Below, piece by piece: positions 16,930 through 24,296 of a DNA stretch of 64,000 nt. The DNA comes from Streptomyces bathyalis. GTDB taxonomy: Bacteria; Actinomycetota; Actinomycetes; Streptomycetales; Streptomycetaceae. The translations under genes were made by a program, and so were the position numbers. The stretch's first letter is position 1. Each line of letters begins with the position of its first letter. The notes beneath the pieces were generated by a model, which was not told the origin of the DNA, did not search any database, and saw only the letters and a program-made list of their open reading frames with translations. The DNA lies in contig NZ_CP048882.1 of the NCBI RefSeq assembly GCF_015910445.1, forward strand, positions 4,650,001 to 4,714,000, in the 5' to 3' direction.

Positions 16930-17103
16930 ATGTGCCAGCTCTGCGACCAGCGCCGCACCGTGCTGTTGCTGATCGACCTGTCCGCCTACGCCGACCGCCC
17001 CGGAGCGGACCAGGAGTTCGCCGACATCGTCGGCTTGGCCCTCTCCGCTTCCCTCCCTGCCGGCCAGCACAGCTCCACCTGCTCCGGCGAGACGGGGTGC
17101 TGA
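16930..17103 (+). CDS. Small AICE protein (unknown)
   Basis: A 57-residue protein beginning MCQLCDQRRTVLLLIDLSAYADR, with an N-terminal CxxC pair and further Cys near the end (STCSGETGC). The start at 16930 follows AGAGG; an earlier ATG at 16906 is possible. It sits between the TraB-like gene and a zinc-motif protein in the transfer operon. Function unknown. Confidence 0.5.
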   Translation: MCQLCDQRRTVLLLIDLSAYADRPGADQEFADIVGLALSASLPAGQHSSTCSGETGC

Positions 17104-17105
17104 CC

Positions 17106-17273
17106 ATGCCCGCCACCCGCAAGCCCACCAGGGCCAAGGCACCGGAGAAATGCGATACGTGCAAGGGCACCGGCGAGGTCTCCAAGACCGTCCGCGTCGG
17201 TCGGCGACAACGCACGGTCGGCCAGCAAACCGGACTGTGCCTCACCTGCCTCGGCTCCGGCGAAGCCAACTGA
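17106..17273 (+). CDS. Small CxxCxGxG zinc-motif protein
   Basis: A 55-residue protein with two DnaJ-like zinc motifs, CDTCKGTGEV and CLTCLGSGEA, flanking a basic stretch (TVRVGRRQRTV). It starts 2 bp after the preceding small gene. Such small zinc proteins are common in Streptomyces AICE operons; a second member lies at 18891. Nucleic-acid or protein-partner binding is plausible but unproven. Confidence 0.6.
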   Translation: MPATRKPTRAKAPEKCDTCKGTGEVSKTVRVGRRQRTVGQQTGLCLTCLGSGEAN

Positions 17274-17348
17274 CCACTTGCGGCCAGGCGGCAGAACACA
17301 GCTCAACTGCCGCCCGGCCCCCGCTCCCCAGAAAGGAGGAGATCCGAG

Positions 17349-18053
17349 ATGACCAAGAACCAGGCAGAGCGGGCCGCGATCCTCACCGCAGGCATCGTCA
17401 TCATCGCCCTGACCGTGGCCGCGTTCTGGCTCTCCTACGCACACCTCGCTGACGTGGCCAGGCAACACGGCCTGGCCAAGAGCCCGGAACGCGCATGGGC
17501 CTGGCCCGGCACCATCGACCTGTTCATCCTCGCCGGCGAAGTCCTCATGTTCCGCGCCGCACTCCGCGGAGCCTGGGACGGCTGGGCCTTCGCTCTCACT
17601 GCCGCTGGCTCACTCGGCTCGATCGCGCTGAACGTCGCCGGTGTCGGCACCGACACCCTTAGCCTCGATCACGTTGTCGCAGCCGTCCCCCCGACCGCTG
17701 CCCTCCTCGCCTTCGGCGCCCTCATGCGGCAGGTACACGGCCTGGTCACCGGCACAGCCGACGCACCCGAACCGGTCGATGAGTCCGTAGCTGTGGTGGC
17801 CATCGAGCGTCCCCAACCGGGCGACCCTGCACCCGAGATCGCTCCCGCACCGGCGCCGGCCGAAGTCCCATCGACCGCTGTGCCGTCTCCTTCGGCCGCT
17901 CCGGCTGTGCCTCCGGCGCTTGTCACCCACGCACGCAAGCTCGCCGACGCTCACCGCGACAAGACGGGTGAGCCGATCGGCACCGACGTCCTGCGCGTAC
18001 GCCTCGGCGTCCCGGCCTCGATGGCGGACGCCATCGCAGCCCAACTCGCCTGA
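17349..18053 (+). CDS. DUF2637 membrane protein (SpdB-like spread protein)
   Basis: A 234-residue protein with four hydrophobic segments in the first 130 residues (ILTAGIVIIALTVAAFWLSY, TIDLFILAGEVLMF, WAFALTAAGSLGSIALNVAG, VAAVPPTAALLAFGALM), then a Pro/Ala-rich linker and a short helical C-terminal domain. This is the DUF2637 arrangement found in plasmid spread proteins, which help DNA move along the recipient mycelium and form pocks. The start has an AAAGGAGG ribosome site. It lies within the transfer operon, with small neighbours on both sides. Confidence 0.8.
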   Translation: MTKNQAERAAILTAGIVIIALTVAAFWLSYAHLADVARQHGLAKSPERAWAWPGTIDLFILAGEVLMFRAALRGAWDGWAFALTAAGSLGSIALNVAGVGTDTLSLDHVVAAVPPTAALLAFGALMRQVHGLVTGTADAPEPVDESVAVVAIERPQPGDPAPEIAPAPAPAEVPSTAVPSPSAAPAVPPALVTHARKLADAHRDKTGEPIGTDVLRVRLGVPASMADAIAAQLA

Positions 18054-18073
18054 TCAGAAAGGACAACCAGCTC

Positions 18074-18268
18074 ATGCCTGCCCGTGACTTCTTCCACTCG
18101 GTCGAGCGCATCGGCCCCGTACAGATCGGCACCCACCGCAACCGCCGCACCGGCCAGACCTCCCACGCCGCGGTGTGCACCGCAGAGCGCTGCGGATGGT
18201 CCGCCGACTACGGCTCCCGCTCCGCCGCACAACTCGCCGCCCGAACCCACCGCTGCCACATCCGCTGA
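18074..18268 (+). CDS. Mobile element transfer protein (SpdA-like)
   Basis: A 64-residue protein matching the short 'mobile element transfer' family of Streptomyces elements: RIGPVQIGTHRNRRTGQTSHAAVCTAERCGWSADY, then an ALA-rich helix ending in HRCHIR. The paired Cys and terminal His/Cys suggest a metal site. It follows the DUF2637 gene by 20 bp with an AAAGGA ribosome site. Its exact step in intramycelial spread is unknown. Confidence 0.75.
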   Translation: MPARDFFHSVERIGPVQIGTHRNRRTGQTSHAAVCTAERCGWSADYGSRSAAQLAARTHRCHIR

Positions 18269-18283
18269 AAGGAGACCACCACC

Positions 18284-18478
18284 GTGACCATCCACCTACC
18301 GCTCGTGCTGCTGCTGGTAATCGTCGGCTACTTCGGCATCAAGCTCTTCCGCCCCCCGACCTGGCTCGTCATCGTCCTGCTCCTGGGCGGCTTCCTGCTC
18401 GCCGACACCTTTCTCGCCCCGGCGATAGAGGACGGCACGCGCACCGGCACCCAGATCGTCAACGACACCAACGACTGA
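18284..18478 (+). CDS. Small two-helix membrane protein (Spd-type)
   Basis: A 64-residue protein that is almost entirely two membrane helices (LPLVLLLVIVGYFGIKLF and WLVIVLLLGGFLLADTF) with a polar tail. The GTG start at 18284 follows a GAAAGGAG site. Its place in the chain of Spd genes suggests it helps build the spread pore. Confidence 0.65.
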   Translation: MTIHLPLVLLLVIVGYFGIKLFRPPTWLVIVLLLGGFLLADTFLAPAIEDGTRTGTQIVNDTND

Positions 18479-18493
18479 CAGGAGAACCGGATC

Positions 18494-18799
18494 ATGCTCC
18501 GTCCCAAGTACCCCAACCCGCCCGCTCCGGTGACGACTTCACGGCCGACCGTGATCACACCCACGGCCATCCACACCCATCAGCCGTCAGCCCCGGTGCC
18601 CGCCCCGGCTCCCACCGCTCCGCAGGCACGGCTTACGCCTGGCTCGATCGCCGCCCTGGTGGCCGGGGGAGCGGGCGCCGTGCTCGTCATCGGCACCGTC
18701 CTGGTCTCCCTGCTGCTGGCCGTCGCCATCACCGCAGGGTCCGTAGCGATCTGTGCCGTGGTGCTCCGCTCGCTCCTCAAACAGCACACCCGCCACTGA
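18494..18799 (+). CDS. SpdD-like membrane protein
   Basis: A 101-residue protein with a Pro/Thr-rich N-terminal half and a long hydrophobic C-terminal stretch (IAALVAGGAGAVLVIGTVLVSLLLAV...), the pattern of SpdD spread proteins. It follows the two-helix protein by 15 bp with an AGGAG site. A role in intramycelial plasmid spread is inferred from family and context. Confidence 0.7.
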   Translation: MLRPKYPNPPAPVTTSRPTVITPTAIHTHQPSAPVPAPAPTAPQARLTPGSIAALVAGGAGAVLVIGTVLVSLLLAVAITAGSVAICAVVLRSLLKQHTRH

Positions 18800-18890
18800 C
18801 CGGCCTCCGGGCAGCGCCAAGCCGGCAAGCAACGCCGCTGCCCGGACGGTCCAGCCCCTCCCGAATCCGCAGATCAGAAGGAGAACCATC

Positions 18891-19088
18891 ATGACCCAGC
18901 CCACCCCTGCCCGCACACGCCGCTGCCCCGACTGCGACGGCCAGGCAACTGCCCACATCGACACCGGCACCCGCCACACCGACGGCAGCCGCGTCACCCT
19001 CCGAGTCGACTGCCCCGCCTGCCGCGGCACCGGCACCCTGCCCCTGCCCGCTCGCCTCGTCTCCCGGCGACGCGAGGTGGCCGCATGA
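18891..19088 (+). CDS. Small CxxCxGxG-type zinc protein
   Basis: A 65-residue protein with CPDCDGQA and CPACRGTG motifs spaced by about 30 residues, related in design to the protein at 17106. The ATG at 18891 follows AGAAGGAG. Its stop overlaps the start of the replication initiator gene by 4 bases (ATGA), so the two are translationally coupled, which suggests a role near replication. Confidence 0.65.
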   Translation: MTQPTPARTRRCPDCDGQATAHIDTGTRHTDGSRVTLRVDCPACRGTGTLPLPARLVSRRREVAA

Positions 19089-20476
19089 CCGACACCGCGA
19101 CCTTCGCGGGCCTGGACCCGATCACCCTTGGCGACGCGCTGAGGGTGGCCGGGTCCCCTGGCTTCGCCCGCTGGGAAGACCAGATCCGCCGAACCGGAGG
19201 CTGCTCCAAGCCCATCCACCTCACCGGCTGGACCCTCACCAAAGACAAGACCACCGGCCAGACCCTGTACCGCTACTCCACCGAGGACGAGCCCGGCGGA
19301 CACCTCCGCGTCGCCTGCGGCAACCGCCGCGCCTCACGCTGCCCCGCCTGCGCCCGCACCTACTCCGCGGACACCTACCACCTCATCCGCGCCGGCCTCG
19401 CCGGAGACGACACCAAGGAAATCCCCGCCACCGTGCGGGACCATCCGCGGGTCTTTGCCACCCTGACCGCACCGAGCTTCGGCTCGGTCCACAACCAGCC
19501 CGGCAACCGGGCCTGCCGCTGCGGCACCCGCCACCGCGAGGAGGATCTCGCCCTCGGCACACCGCTAGATCCCGACTCCTACGACTACGCGGGGGCGGTG
19601 CTGTTCAACAACCACGCCGGCCAGCTCTGGCAGCGCTTCACCAACCGCCTCCGCCGGGAGATCGCCGGCCGCGCTGGCGTCACCCAGGTCGAGTTGAAGG
19701 AATCCGCGCGTATCTCCTACGGCAAGGTCGCCGAATTCCAGAAGCGCGGCGCGATCCACTTCCACGTCATCGTCCGCATCGACGGACCCGACGGACCCGA
19801 GACCCCGCCGCCGCACTGGGCCAGCCCCGTGCTGCTCGAGGACGCGATCCGCGCTGCCGCCGCGCACTCCTACACCACCATCACCGTCCCCGCGGCCGGT
19901 GACGAGCCCTCACGCACCCTGCGCTGGGGTGACCAGCTCGACGTGCGCCCGGTCAAAGCCTTCGGGGACGGCTCGGAGTTGACCGAACAGGCCGTGGCCT
20001 CCTACGTGGCCAAGTACGCGACCAAAGCGGCCGAGAACACCGGCACTCTCGACCGTCGCATCGGCGAACTCGCCGAACTCGACCGGCACGACGTGCCCGA
20101 CCACACCCGCTGCCTCATCCGAGCCTGCAAGGAACTCGATCCGCTGTATCCGGATCGGCGGTTGTGGGCGTGGGCTCACATGCTCGGCTTCCGCGGCCAC
20201 TTCTCCACCAAGTCCCGCCGCTACTCCATCACCCTCGGCGCCCTCCGGCAGGCACGCGCCGACTACCGCGCCGCCGAACAAGCCGAAGTTCTCGGCCTGG
20301 ACGACGTCGATCCCGACACCGTGCTCGTCCTCGCCGACTGGCAATACGCCGGCAACGGCCACAGCCCTGGTGAGTCCGCCCTCGCCGCCACCATCGCCCG
20401 CGACTTGCAACTCAACCGCGACACCGCCCGCGAAGCCCTACACGACCTACGCGCACAGAAAGGAGCCGAACAGTGA
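19085..20476 (+). CDS. RepSA-like replication initiator
   Basis: A 463-residue initiator of the actinobacterial RepSA family, which starts rolling-circle replication of the excised element. It carries an N-terminal CxxC zinc region (CGNRRASRCPACARTY) and the HUH metal motif IHFHVIV near residues 222-228. A candidate nicking Tyr lies in ASYVAKYATKAAE near 307-311, and TLTAPSFGSVH precedes a Cys-rich loop. In pSAM2 the double-strand origin lies within repSA; none was located here. The gene is coupled to the zinc-protein gene upstream and to xis downstream (GTGA overlap), so excision and replication are expressed together. Confidence 0.88.
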   Translation: MTDTATFAGLDPITLGDALRVAGSPGFARWEDQIRRTGGCSKPIHLTGWTLTKDKTTGQTLYRYSTEDEPGGHLRVACGNRRASRCPACARTYSADTYHLIRAGLAGDDTKEIPATVRDHPRVFATLTAPSFGSVHNQPGNRACRCGTRHREEDLALGTPLDPDSYDYAGAVLFNNHAGQLWQRFTNRLRREIAGRAGVTQVELKESARISYGKVAEFQKRGAIHFHVIVRIDGPDGPETPPPHWASPVLLEDAIRAAAAHSYTTITVPAAGDEPSRTLRWGDQLDVRPVKAFGDGSELTEQAVASYVAKYATKAAENTGTLDRRIGELAELDRHDVPDHTRCLIRACKELDPLYPDRRLWAWAHMLGFRGHFSTKSRRYSITLGALRQARADYRAAEQAEVLGLDDVDPDTVLVLADWQYAGNGHSPGESALAATIARDLQLNRDTAREALHDLRAQKGAEQ

Positions 20477-20661
20477 ATACCGCGACAGAGGAACTGCTGA
20501 CCGTGCCCGAGGTCATGCGAAGGCTTAAGGTCGGCCGCTCCACGGTCTACGACCTCATCCGCACACACCGGTTGGCTTCCATCACCATCGGACGCTCGCG
20601 CCGCATCCCTGACACAGCCATACGCGACTTCATCGCCGATCAGATGGAGGAGGCTGCCTGA
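20473..20661 (+). CDS. xis: Excisionase (Xis), MerR-like helix-turn-helix
   Basis: A 62-residue DNA-bending protein of the excisionase family. The sequence LTVPEVMRRLKVGRSTVYDLIRT is a winged helix-turn-helix followed by the wing (SITIGRSRRIP) and a final helix. It would bind near the att arms and direct the integrase toward excision. The GTG start overlaps the Rep stop by 4 bases behind AAAGGAG, and its own stop overlaps the integrase start (TGATG), so rep-xis-int are coupled as in pSAM2. Confidence 0.9.
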   Translation: MNTATEELLTVPEVMRRLKVGRSTVYDLIRTHRLASITIGRSRRIPDTAIRDFIADQMEEAA

Positions 20662-21812
20662 TGGCCAGTCAGCGCAAGCGCAACCCCAACGGCGGTGGCA
20701 CCATCACCAAACGCAAGGACGGCCGCTATCAGGCCGCTGTCTACGTGCTCCAGCCGGACGGCACCCGTGCCAGGAAGTTCGCCTACGGCAAGACCTGGAC
20801 CGAGTGCGACACCAAACGGCGCGCACTCCTCGACAAGGTCGCCAATGGGGTGCCCGTTCCCACGCGTTCGGAGAAGCTAGCCGACTGGCTGTCCTACTGG
20901 CTGGACAACATCGTCAAGACTCGACGCAAGCTCAGCACGTACGACAAGTACGAGGCTCACGTTCGGCTGCACCTGGTGCCGATGCTCGGGGCCAAGCGCC
21001 TGGAATCCCTGGCAGTTGCCGACGTCCGGCGCTTCCTCACCCGTCTGGAAAAGCAGACCACCGTCGCGACGGCCAAGGAAGGACACCGTGTCCTTCGTAC
21101 TGCTCTGACTGCTGCCTGCCGTGAGGAGTTGATCACGCGCAACGTGGCCAGCCTCGTGGAGCCGCCGCGTGTGGCCTCACGTGACCTGAATCCTTGGACG
21201 CTCGATGAAACGCTGAGCTTCCTCGCCGCAGCTCGCAGAGATCCGCTGTATGCCGCGTTCGTCCTGGCCATCACCATGGGCCTGCGTCGTGGCGAGATCA
21301 TCGGCCTCCGCTGGACTGATGTGGACCTCGAAAACCGAGTTCTCTACGTACGACAGCAGGTTCAGCGTCGGCGTGGTGTGCTGTATGACGATGATCCCAA
21401 GGGGCGCCGTCGCCGCGCTGTGCCGCTCCCGACCATGTGCGTGGCTCCGCTGCGCTGGCACCGCATGCGGCAGGCCGAGATCCGTGGCAAGGCGGGGGAG
21501 CGTTGGCAGGAGTCCGGTTATGTCTTCACCACGCGTACCGGCCGTCCGGTCGAGCCGCGCAACGTCTACCGCTCGTTCACTCGTGTCGCTCAGGATGCCA
21601 AGCTGCGGGTGATCCGTCTGCACGATGCCCGGCATGGCTGTGCCACGCTGCTTGTCGCTGCCGGGGTAGCTCCTCGCGTCGTGATGGAGATCCTCGGCCA
21701 CAGCCAGATCAGCATCACGATGGACGTGTACACGCACGTTGTGCAGGACACTCAGCGCGAAGCCATCAGTCACATGGACCGGCTGCTCAAGAGGCGGATT
21801 AACCGTGATTGA
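20661..21812 (+). CDS. int: Tyrosine integrase
   Basis: A 383-residue tyrosine recombinase that inserts the element into tRNA-Arg and, with Xis, excises it. The N-terminal arm-binding domain (GGTITKRKDGRYQAAVYV) and a SAM-like core-binding domain (about 70-170) precede the catalytic domain. The catalytic set is complete: Arg209 (GLRRGE), His321 and Arg324 (LHDARH), His347 (LGHSQ) and nucleophile Tyr357 (DVYTHV). The gene ends 30 bp before a bidirectional terminator and 69 bp before the att site in the intact tRNA gene, the usual AICE layout. Confidence 0.95.
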   Translation: MASQRKRNPNGGGTITKRKDGRYQAAVYVLQPDGTRARKFAYGKTWTECDTKRRALLDKVANGVPVPTRSEKLADWLSYWLDNIVKTRRKLSTYDKYEAHVRLHLVPMLGAKRLESLAVADVRRFLTRLEKQTTVATAKEGHRVLRTALTAACREELITRNVASLVEPPRVASRDLNPWTLDETLSFLAAARRDPLYAAFVLAITMGLRRGEIIGLRWTDVDLENRVLYVRQQVQRRRGVLYDDDPKGRRRRAVPLPTMCVAPLRWHRMRQAEIRGKAGERWQESGYVFTTRTGRPVEPRNVYRSFTRVAQDAKLRVIRLHDARHGCATLLVAAGVAPRVVMEILGHSQISITMDVYTHVVQDTQREAISHMDRLLKRRINRD

Positions 21813-21821
21813 CCGTCGCCG

Positions 21822-21843
21822 TTGATGTCAGACCTGGATGTCA
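21822..21843. repeat. Integrase arm-type site, right end
   Basis: TTGATGTCAG, 5 bases, GATGTCA: a direct repeat of the site at 9224-9246 in the same orientation, 39 bp inside the right att site. It overlaps the base of the terminator hairpin by one base. Confidence 0.6.
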
Positions 21844-21878
21844 AAAGGCCCCGGACCATGATCGGTCCGGGGCCTTTT
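21843..21878. terminator. Bidirectional terminator between int and tRNA-Arg
   Basis: A perfect 15-bp inverted repeat (AAAAGGCCCCGGACC and its complement) with a 6-base ATGATC loop. It has T runs on both strands and can end both the integrase transcript and the oppositely directed tRNA transcript. It is carried by the element and replaces the chromosomal hairpin at 9046-9082. Confidence 0.9.
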
Positions 21879-21881
21879 CGC

Positions 21882-21926
21882 TGGTGCCCCCGGCAGGATT
21901 CGAACCTGCGACACCCGCTTTAGGAG
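21882..21926. repeat. Right attachment site within the intact tRNA-Arg
   Basis: A 45-bp identical copy of 9094-9138 covering the 3' 45 bases of the intact tRNA gene (CCA end to the anticodon-loop region), so integration restored a functional tRNA. Confidence 0.93.
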
Positions 21927-21957
21927 AGCGGTGCTCTATCCCCTGAGCTACGGAGGC
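21882..21957 (-). tRNA. tRNA-Arg(CCU)
   Basis: A 76-base cloverleaf read on the minus strand. The acceptor GCCTCCG pairs with CGGGGGC (one G-U), the D stem is GCTC/GAGC and the anticodon arm CCGCT-CTCCTAA-AGCGG has anticodon CCT. The T arm is GCAGG-TTCGAAT-CCTGC, with an encoded CCA. It decodes AGG. It is the integration target of the AICE, which supplies its own copy of the 3' end. Confidence 0.96.
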
Positions 21958-22564
21958 GGCCCAGACAGGTTAGCTGATCGGGGGAGTGCCTCGCTCACAG
22001 TGGGGGCTGGCACGGTCGTGGTGAATGCTCCCGGCCCGCTTCCTTCCGTCACACACGAGGGATCACCGCCACAGGGCGCAGGGAGTGGGGGAGAGGAGCC
22101 TCTGATGCGGTGGCCGACCGCCAATAGGGAGGCGTCGAGGGTGACTTGGAGGAGGTACGGGCGACGGCGACCTCGTCCTCCGCGACGGCCAAGCTCTCGG
22201 CCCACGACCGTCCCGACCCACACCGTCCAGACTCATGGCCGCACCCCTCCAGCCGCACCCCTCAACTCGCGGCTCGTTCCCCTCCCGTAGCCCGCGCCAC
22301 CCACGTCGCCCCGCCAGACCGTGGTGCCATCACTCACCTGCACTCTCGTCGCACCGTGCCGGCACCGACCCGCAGTCGGCCCGTCACAGCGCCGATCCCG
22401 CCGTCACAGCACCGACCCGCAGTCCGCCCGTCACAGCGCCGATCCGCCGCCACAGCGGCCGAGCGTCACAGCGCCGATCCGCGTTACAGCACCGACCCGC
22501 AGTCCGCCCGTCACAGCGCCCATTCCGCCGCCACAGTGGCCGAGCCCGCCACAGCGGCCAAGCG
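21958..22564. other. Non-coding interval with a degenerate repeat array
   Basis: About 600 bp between the tRNA and the DUF1876 gene. The tRNA promoter should lie at the left end. The right third is the repeat block at 22361-22575. I see no credible gene; long open frames here arise from base composition. Confidence 0.6.
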
Positions 22565-22575
22565 TCACAGCGTCA
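22361..22575. repeat. Degenerate GTCACAGC-type tandem array
   Basis: About ten imperfect copies of a 13-20 bp unit around CGTCACAGCGCCGATCC, just past the DUF1876 stop. A larger block starting CACCGACCCGCAGTC recurs at about 22363, 22410 and 22489, the last two copies being identical over about 34 bases. It reads as slippage-prone non-coding DNA. Confidence 0.7.
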
Positions 22576-22864
22576 CATCCGGCCACCCGAACGCCGCCCG
22601 CGCCTTCGGCGGCAGCGGCCCCGCGCCGACGCCCTGCAGGTCGCGGTCGGCGGCGCGCATCATCTGGCGGCCGAGTTCGGCCATGGCGCGGCTGGCGGCG
22701 AGCTCGTCGCCGATCTCGGGGATGTCCACGTCCTCGGGGTTGCAGCGGGCGACCCCTCTGCCGGTGAGCGTCGTCTCGCCGGTGTCGAGGACCGCGCGTG
22801 CGGTGGTGGTGCCTTCGTCCTCGTAGAGGAATATCCGTACGTTCCATTCGCGTGTGTTCGGCAT
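22565..22864 (-). CDS. DUF1876 protein
   Basis: A 99-residue protein of the DUF1876 family (dsRBD-like fold), usually found in actinobacterial stress clusters. Typical features are WNVRIFLYEDEGTTTARAVLDTGETTLTGRGVARCNPED followed by EIGDELAASRAM, a strand-rich half and a helix. It is last in a probable operon with the universal stress protein and nicotinate phosphoribosyltransferase genes, 36 bp after the latter. No biochemical role is established for the family. Confidence 0.85.
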   Translation of the reverse strand: MPNTREWNVRIFLYEDEGTTTARAVLDTGETTLTGRGVARCNPEDVDIPEIGDELAASRAMAELGRQMMRAADRDLQGVGAGPLPPKARAAFGWPDVTL

Positions 22865-22900
22865 GGTGACCTCCTTGACGCCGGGCCCCGGGCGGGGAGT

Positions 22901-24244
22901 TCAGACCCGTTCCGGGGCGAGGATTTCGCTTGCGATGCGGCGGCGGACCTGGCTGGTCAGCGCCTTCAACTGGTCGGAGAATCCGGGACGGAGAGGCAGC
23001 GGACCGGTGATCCGCCGTGCCTCGGGCGGCAGTTGGGAGACCTCGGCGGCGAAGCGCTCCTGGGCCTCGCTGAGCGGCGGTGCGTCTGTGACGCGCTGTC
23101 CGTTCCGCATCACCGGACGCATCAGGGGCCGTACGTCGGACGCGGCCCGCTCCTGCCGGAGGGCGATGACGTCCGAGCAGCCGTGGCTGCGGAAGATCTG
23201 CTTCTGGCCGGGTGCGGTGGTCTTCGCCGAGGAGAGTTTCATGACGGGCCGGCCGTCGTAGGCGACCATTTTGTACGCGGAGTCGAGATAGGGCGCGTCC
23301 GCGGAGACGCCGACCCGGGTGCCGACGGCGTACACGTCGATGGGCGCGCCTTCCCGCACGAGCCGGTCGACGCGGTACTCGTCGAGTCCTCCGCTCGCCA
23401 CGATCAGTACGTCCGTCAGGCCCGCGGAGTCGAGGATGCGGCGCGCCCGGACGGCCTGGTCGGCGAGGTCGCCGCTGTCCAGCCGGATCGCCGAATCGGC
23501 GCCCAGCCCGCGGGACTTGATGACGCGCGCCGCGCTGCGGGTGCCGCCGTCCGTGTCGTAGGTGTCGACGAGGAACGTGAGGGGCCGCTCCGGGTGGGCG
23601 CGGGCGAAGGCGTGGAAGGCGCTCTCCTCCGAGTGGAACGCCTCGATGTAGGAGTGGGCCATCGTGCCGATCGCGGGCAGTCCGAGTGTGGCCGCCGCAT
23701 CCACGTTGCTCGTCCCGGAGAAGCCGACGAGGCTGCCGAGCCGGGCGGCGGCGTTGCCGGCCTCGAGGCCGTGGGTCCTGCGCATCGCGAAGTCCATGAC
23801 GGGGCGGCCTCCGGCGGCGAGCACGCACCTCGCCGACTTGGACGCGACGGCCGTCTGGTGGCTGAGCAGATTGAGCAGGTACGTCTCGACGAGCTGTGCG
23901 ACCGGGAGCGGCGCGGTGACCTCCAGCAGCGGCTCGTTCGCGAAGACGACGGTGCCCTCGGGGACGGCGCGCACCTCGCCGTCGAAGGACATGCCGAGCA
24001 GCGGCACCAGCTCACGGGTGGGGCGGCCGAGCGCGTTGGCGAAGGCGTCGAGGTCGCCGGGGCCGATGCGGAAGTCCGAGAGGTAGTCGAGCGCGGGTTC
24101 GAGCCCGGCGGCGACCAGGAAGCCGCGCTCGGGCGGCAGGTCACGCACGAAGAGGCTGAAGGTCGCGGGCGCTGTCATCCCTTCGTGTATGTAGGCCATG
24201 GCCATCGTCAGCTCGTACAGGTCCGTCTTCCTCGCCTCGGACAT
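22901..24244 (-). CDS. pncB: Nicotinate phosphoribosyltransferase
   Basis: A 447-residue enzyme that condenses nicotinate with PRPP, using ATP, to make nicotinate mononucleotide in NAD+ salvage. Family signatures are the N-terminal TDLYELTMA, VFANEPLLEV, the SHQTAVASKSAR loop, GFSGTSNVDAA and FLVDTYDT. It lies between a universal stress protein gene and DUF1876, so this is probably a stress-induced copy that rebuilds the NAD pool under respiratory limitation. The start has AGGAGGT upstream. Confidence 0.92.
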   Translation of the reverse strand: MSEARKTDLYELTMAMAYIHEGMTAPATFSLFVRDLPPERGFLVAAGLEPALDYLSDFRIGPGDLDAFANALGRPTRELVPLLGMSFDGEVRAVPEGTVVFANEPLLEVTAPLPVAQLVETYLLNLLSHQTAVASKSARCVLAAGGRPVMDFAMRRTHGLEAGNAAARLGSLVGFSGTSNVDAAATLGLPAIGTMAHSYIEAFHSEESAFHAFARAHPERPLTFLVDTYDTDGGTRSAARVIKSRGLGADSAIRLDSGDLADQAVRARRILDSAGLTDVLIVASGGLDEYRVDRLVREGAPIDVYAVGTRVGVSADAPYLDSAYKMVAYDGRPVMKLSSAKTTAPGQKQIFRSHGCSDVIALRQERAASDVRPLMRPVMRNGQRVTDAPPLSEAQERFAAEVSQLPPEARRITGPLPLRPGFSDQLKALTSQVRRRIASEILAPERV

Positions 24245-24267
24245 CTGGTGGCACCTCCTGGAAGCGA

Positions 24268-24290
24268 CCCGTCCGGCGGCGCCGGACGGG
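24268..24290 (-). terminator. Hairpin between the universal stress protein and pncB genes
   Basis: A 10-bp perfect inverted repeat (CCCGTCCGGC / GCCGGACGGG) with a 3-base GGC loop, 6 bases past the universal stress protein stop. With no U tract it may be only a partial terminator that lowers expression of the downstream genes. Confidence 0.55.
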
Positions 24291-24296
24291 CCCGTG

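Larger units (their letters stand above)
9094..21926 (+). mobile_element. AICE (pSAM2-like integrative and conjugative element)
   Basis: A complete actinomycete integrative and conjugative element of about 12.8 kb between two identical 45-bp copies of the tRNA-Arg(CCU) 3' end. The right part carries the standard backbone in the usual order: regulator, FtsK/TraB translocase, Spd-type small proteins, RepSA-like initiator, Xis and tyrosine integrase next to the intact tRNA. The left part carries cargo: a restriction-type nuclease, an unknown gene, a TIR/macro defence pair and an XRE operon. Every backbone gene looks open and complete, so the element may still be mobile. No GntR-type KorSA regulator or NUDIX gene was seen. 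Confidence 0.92.
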
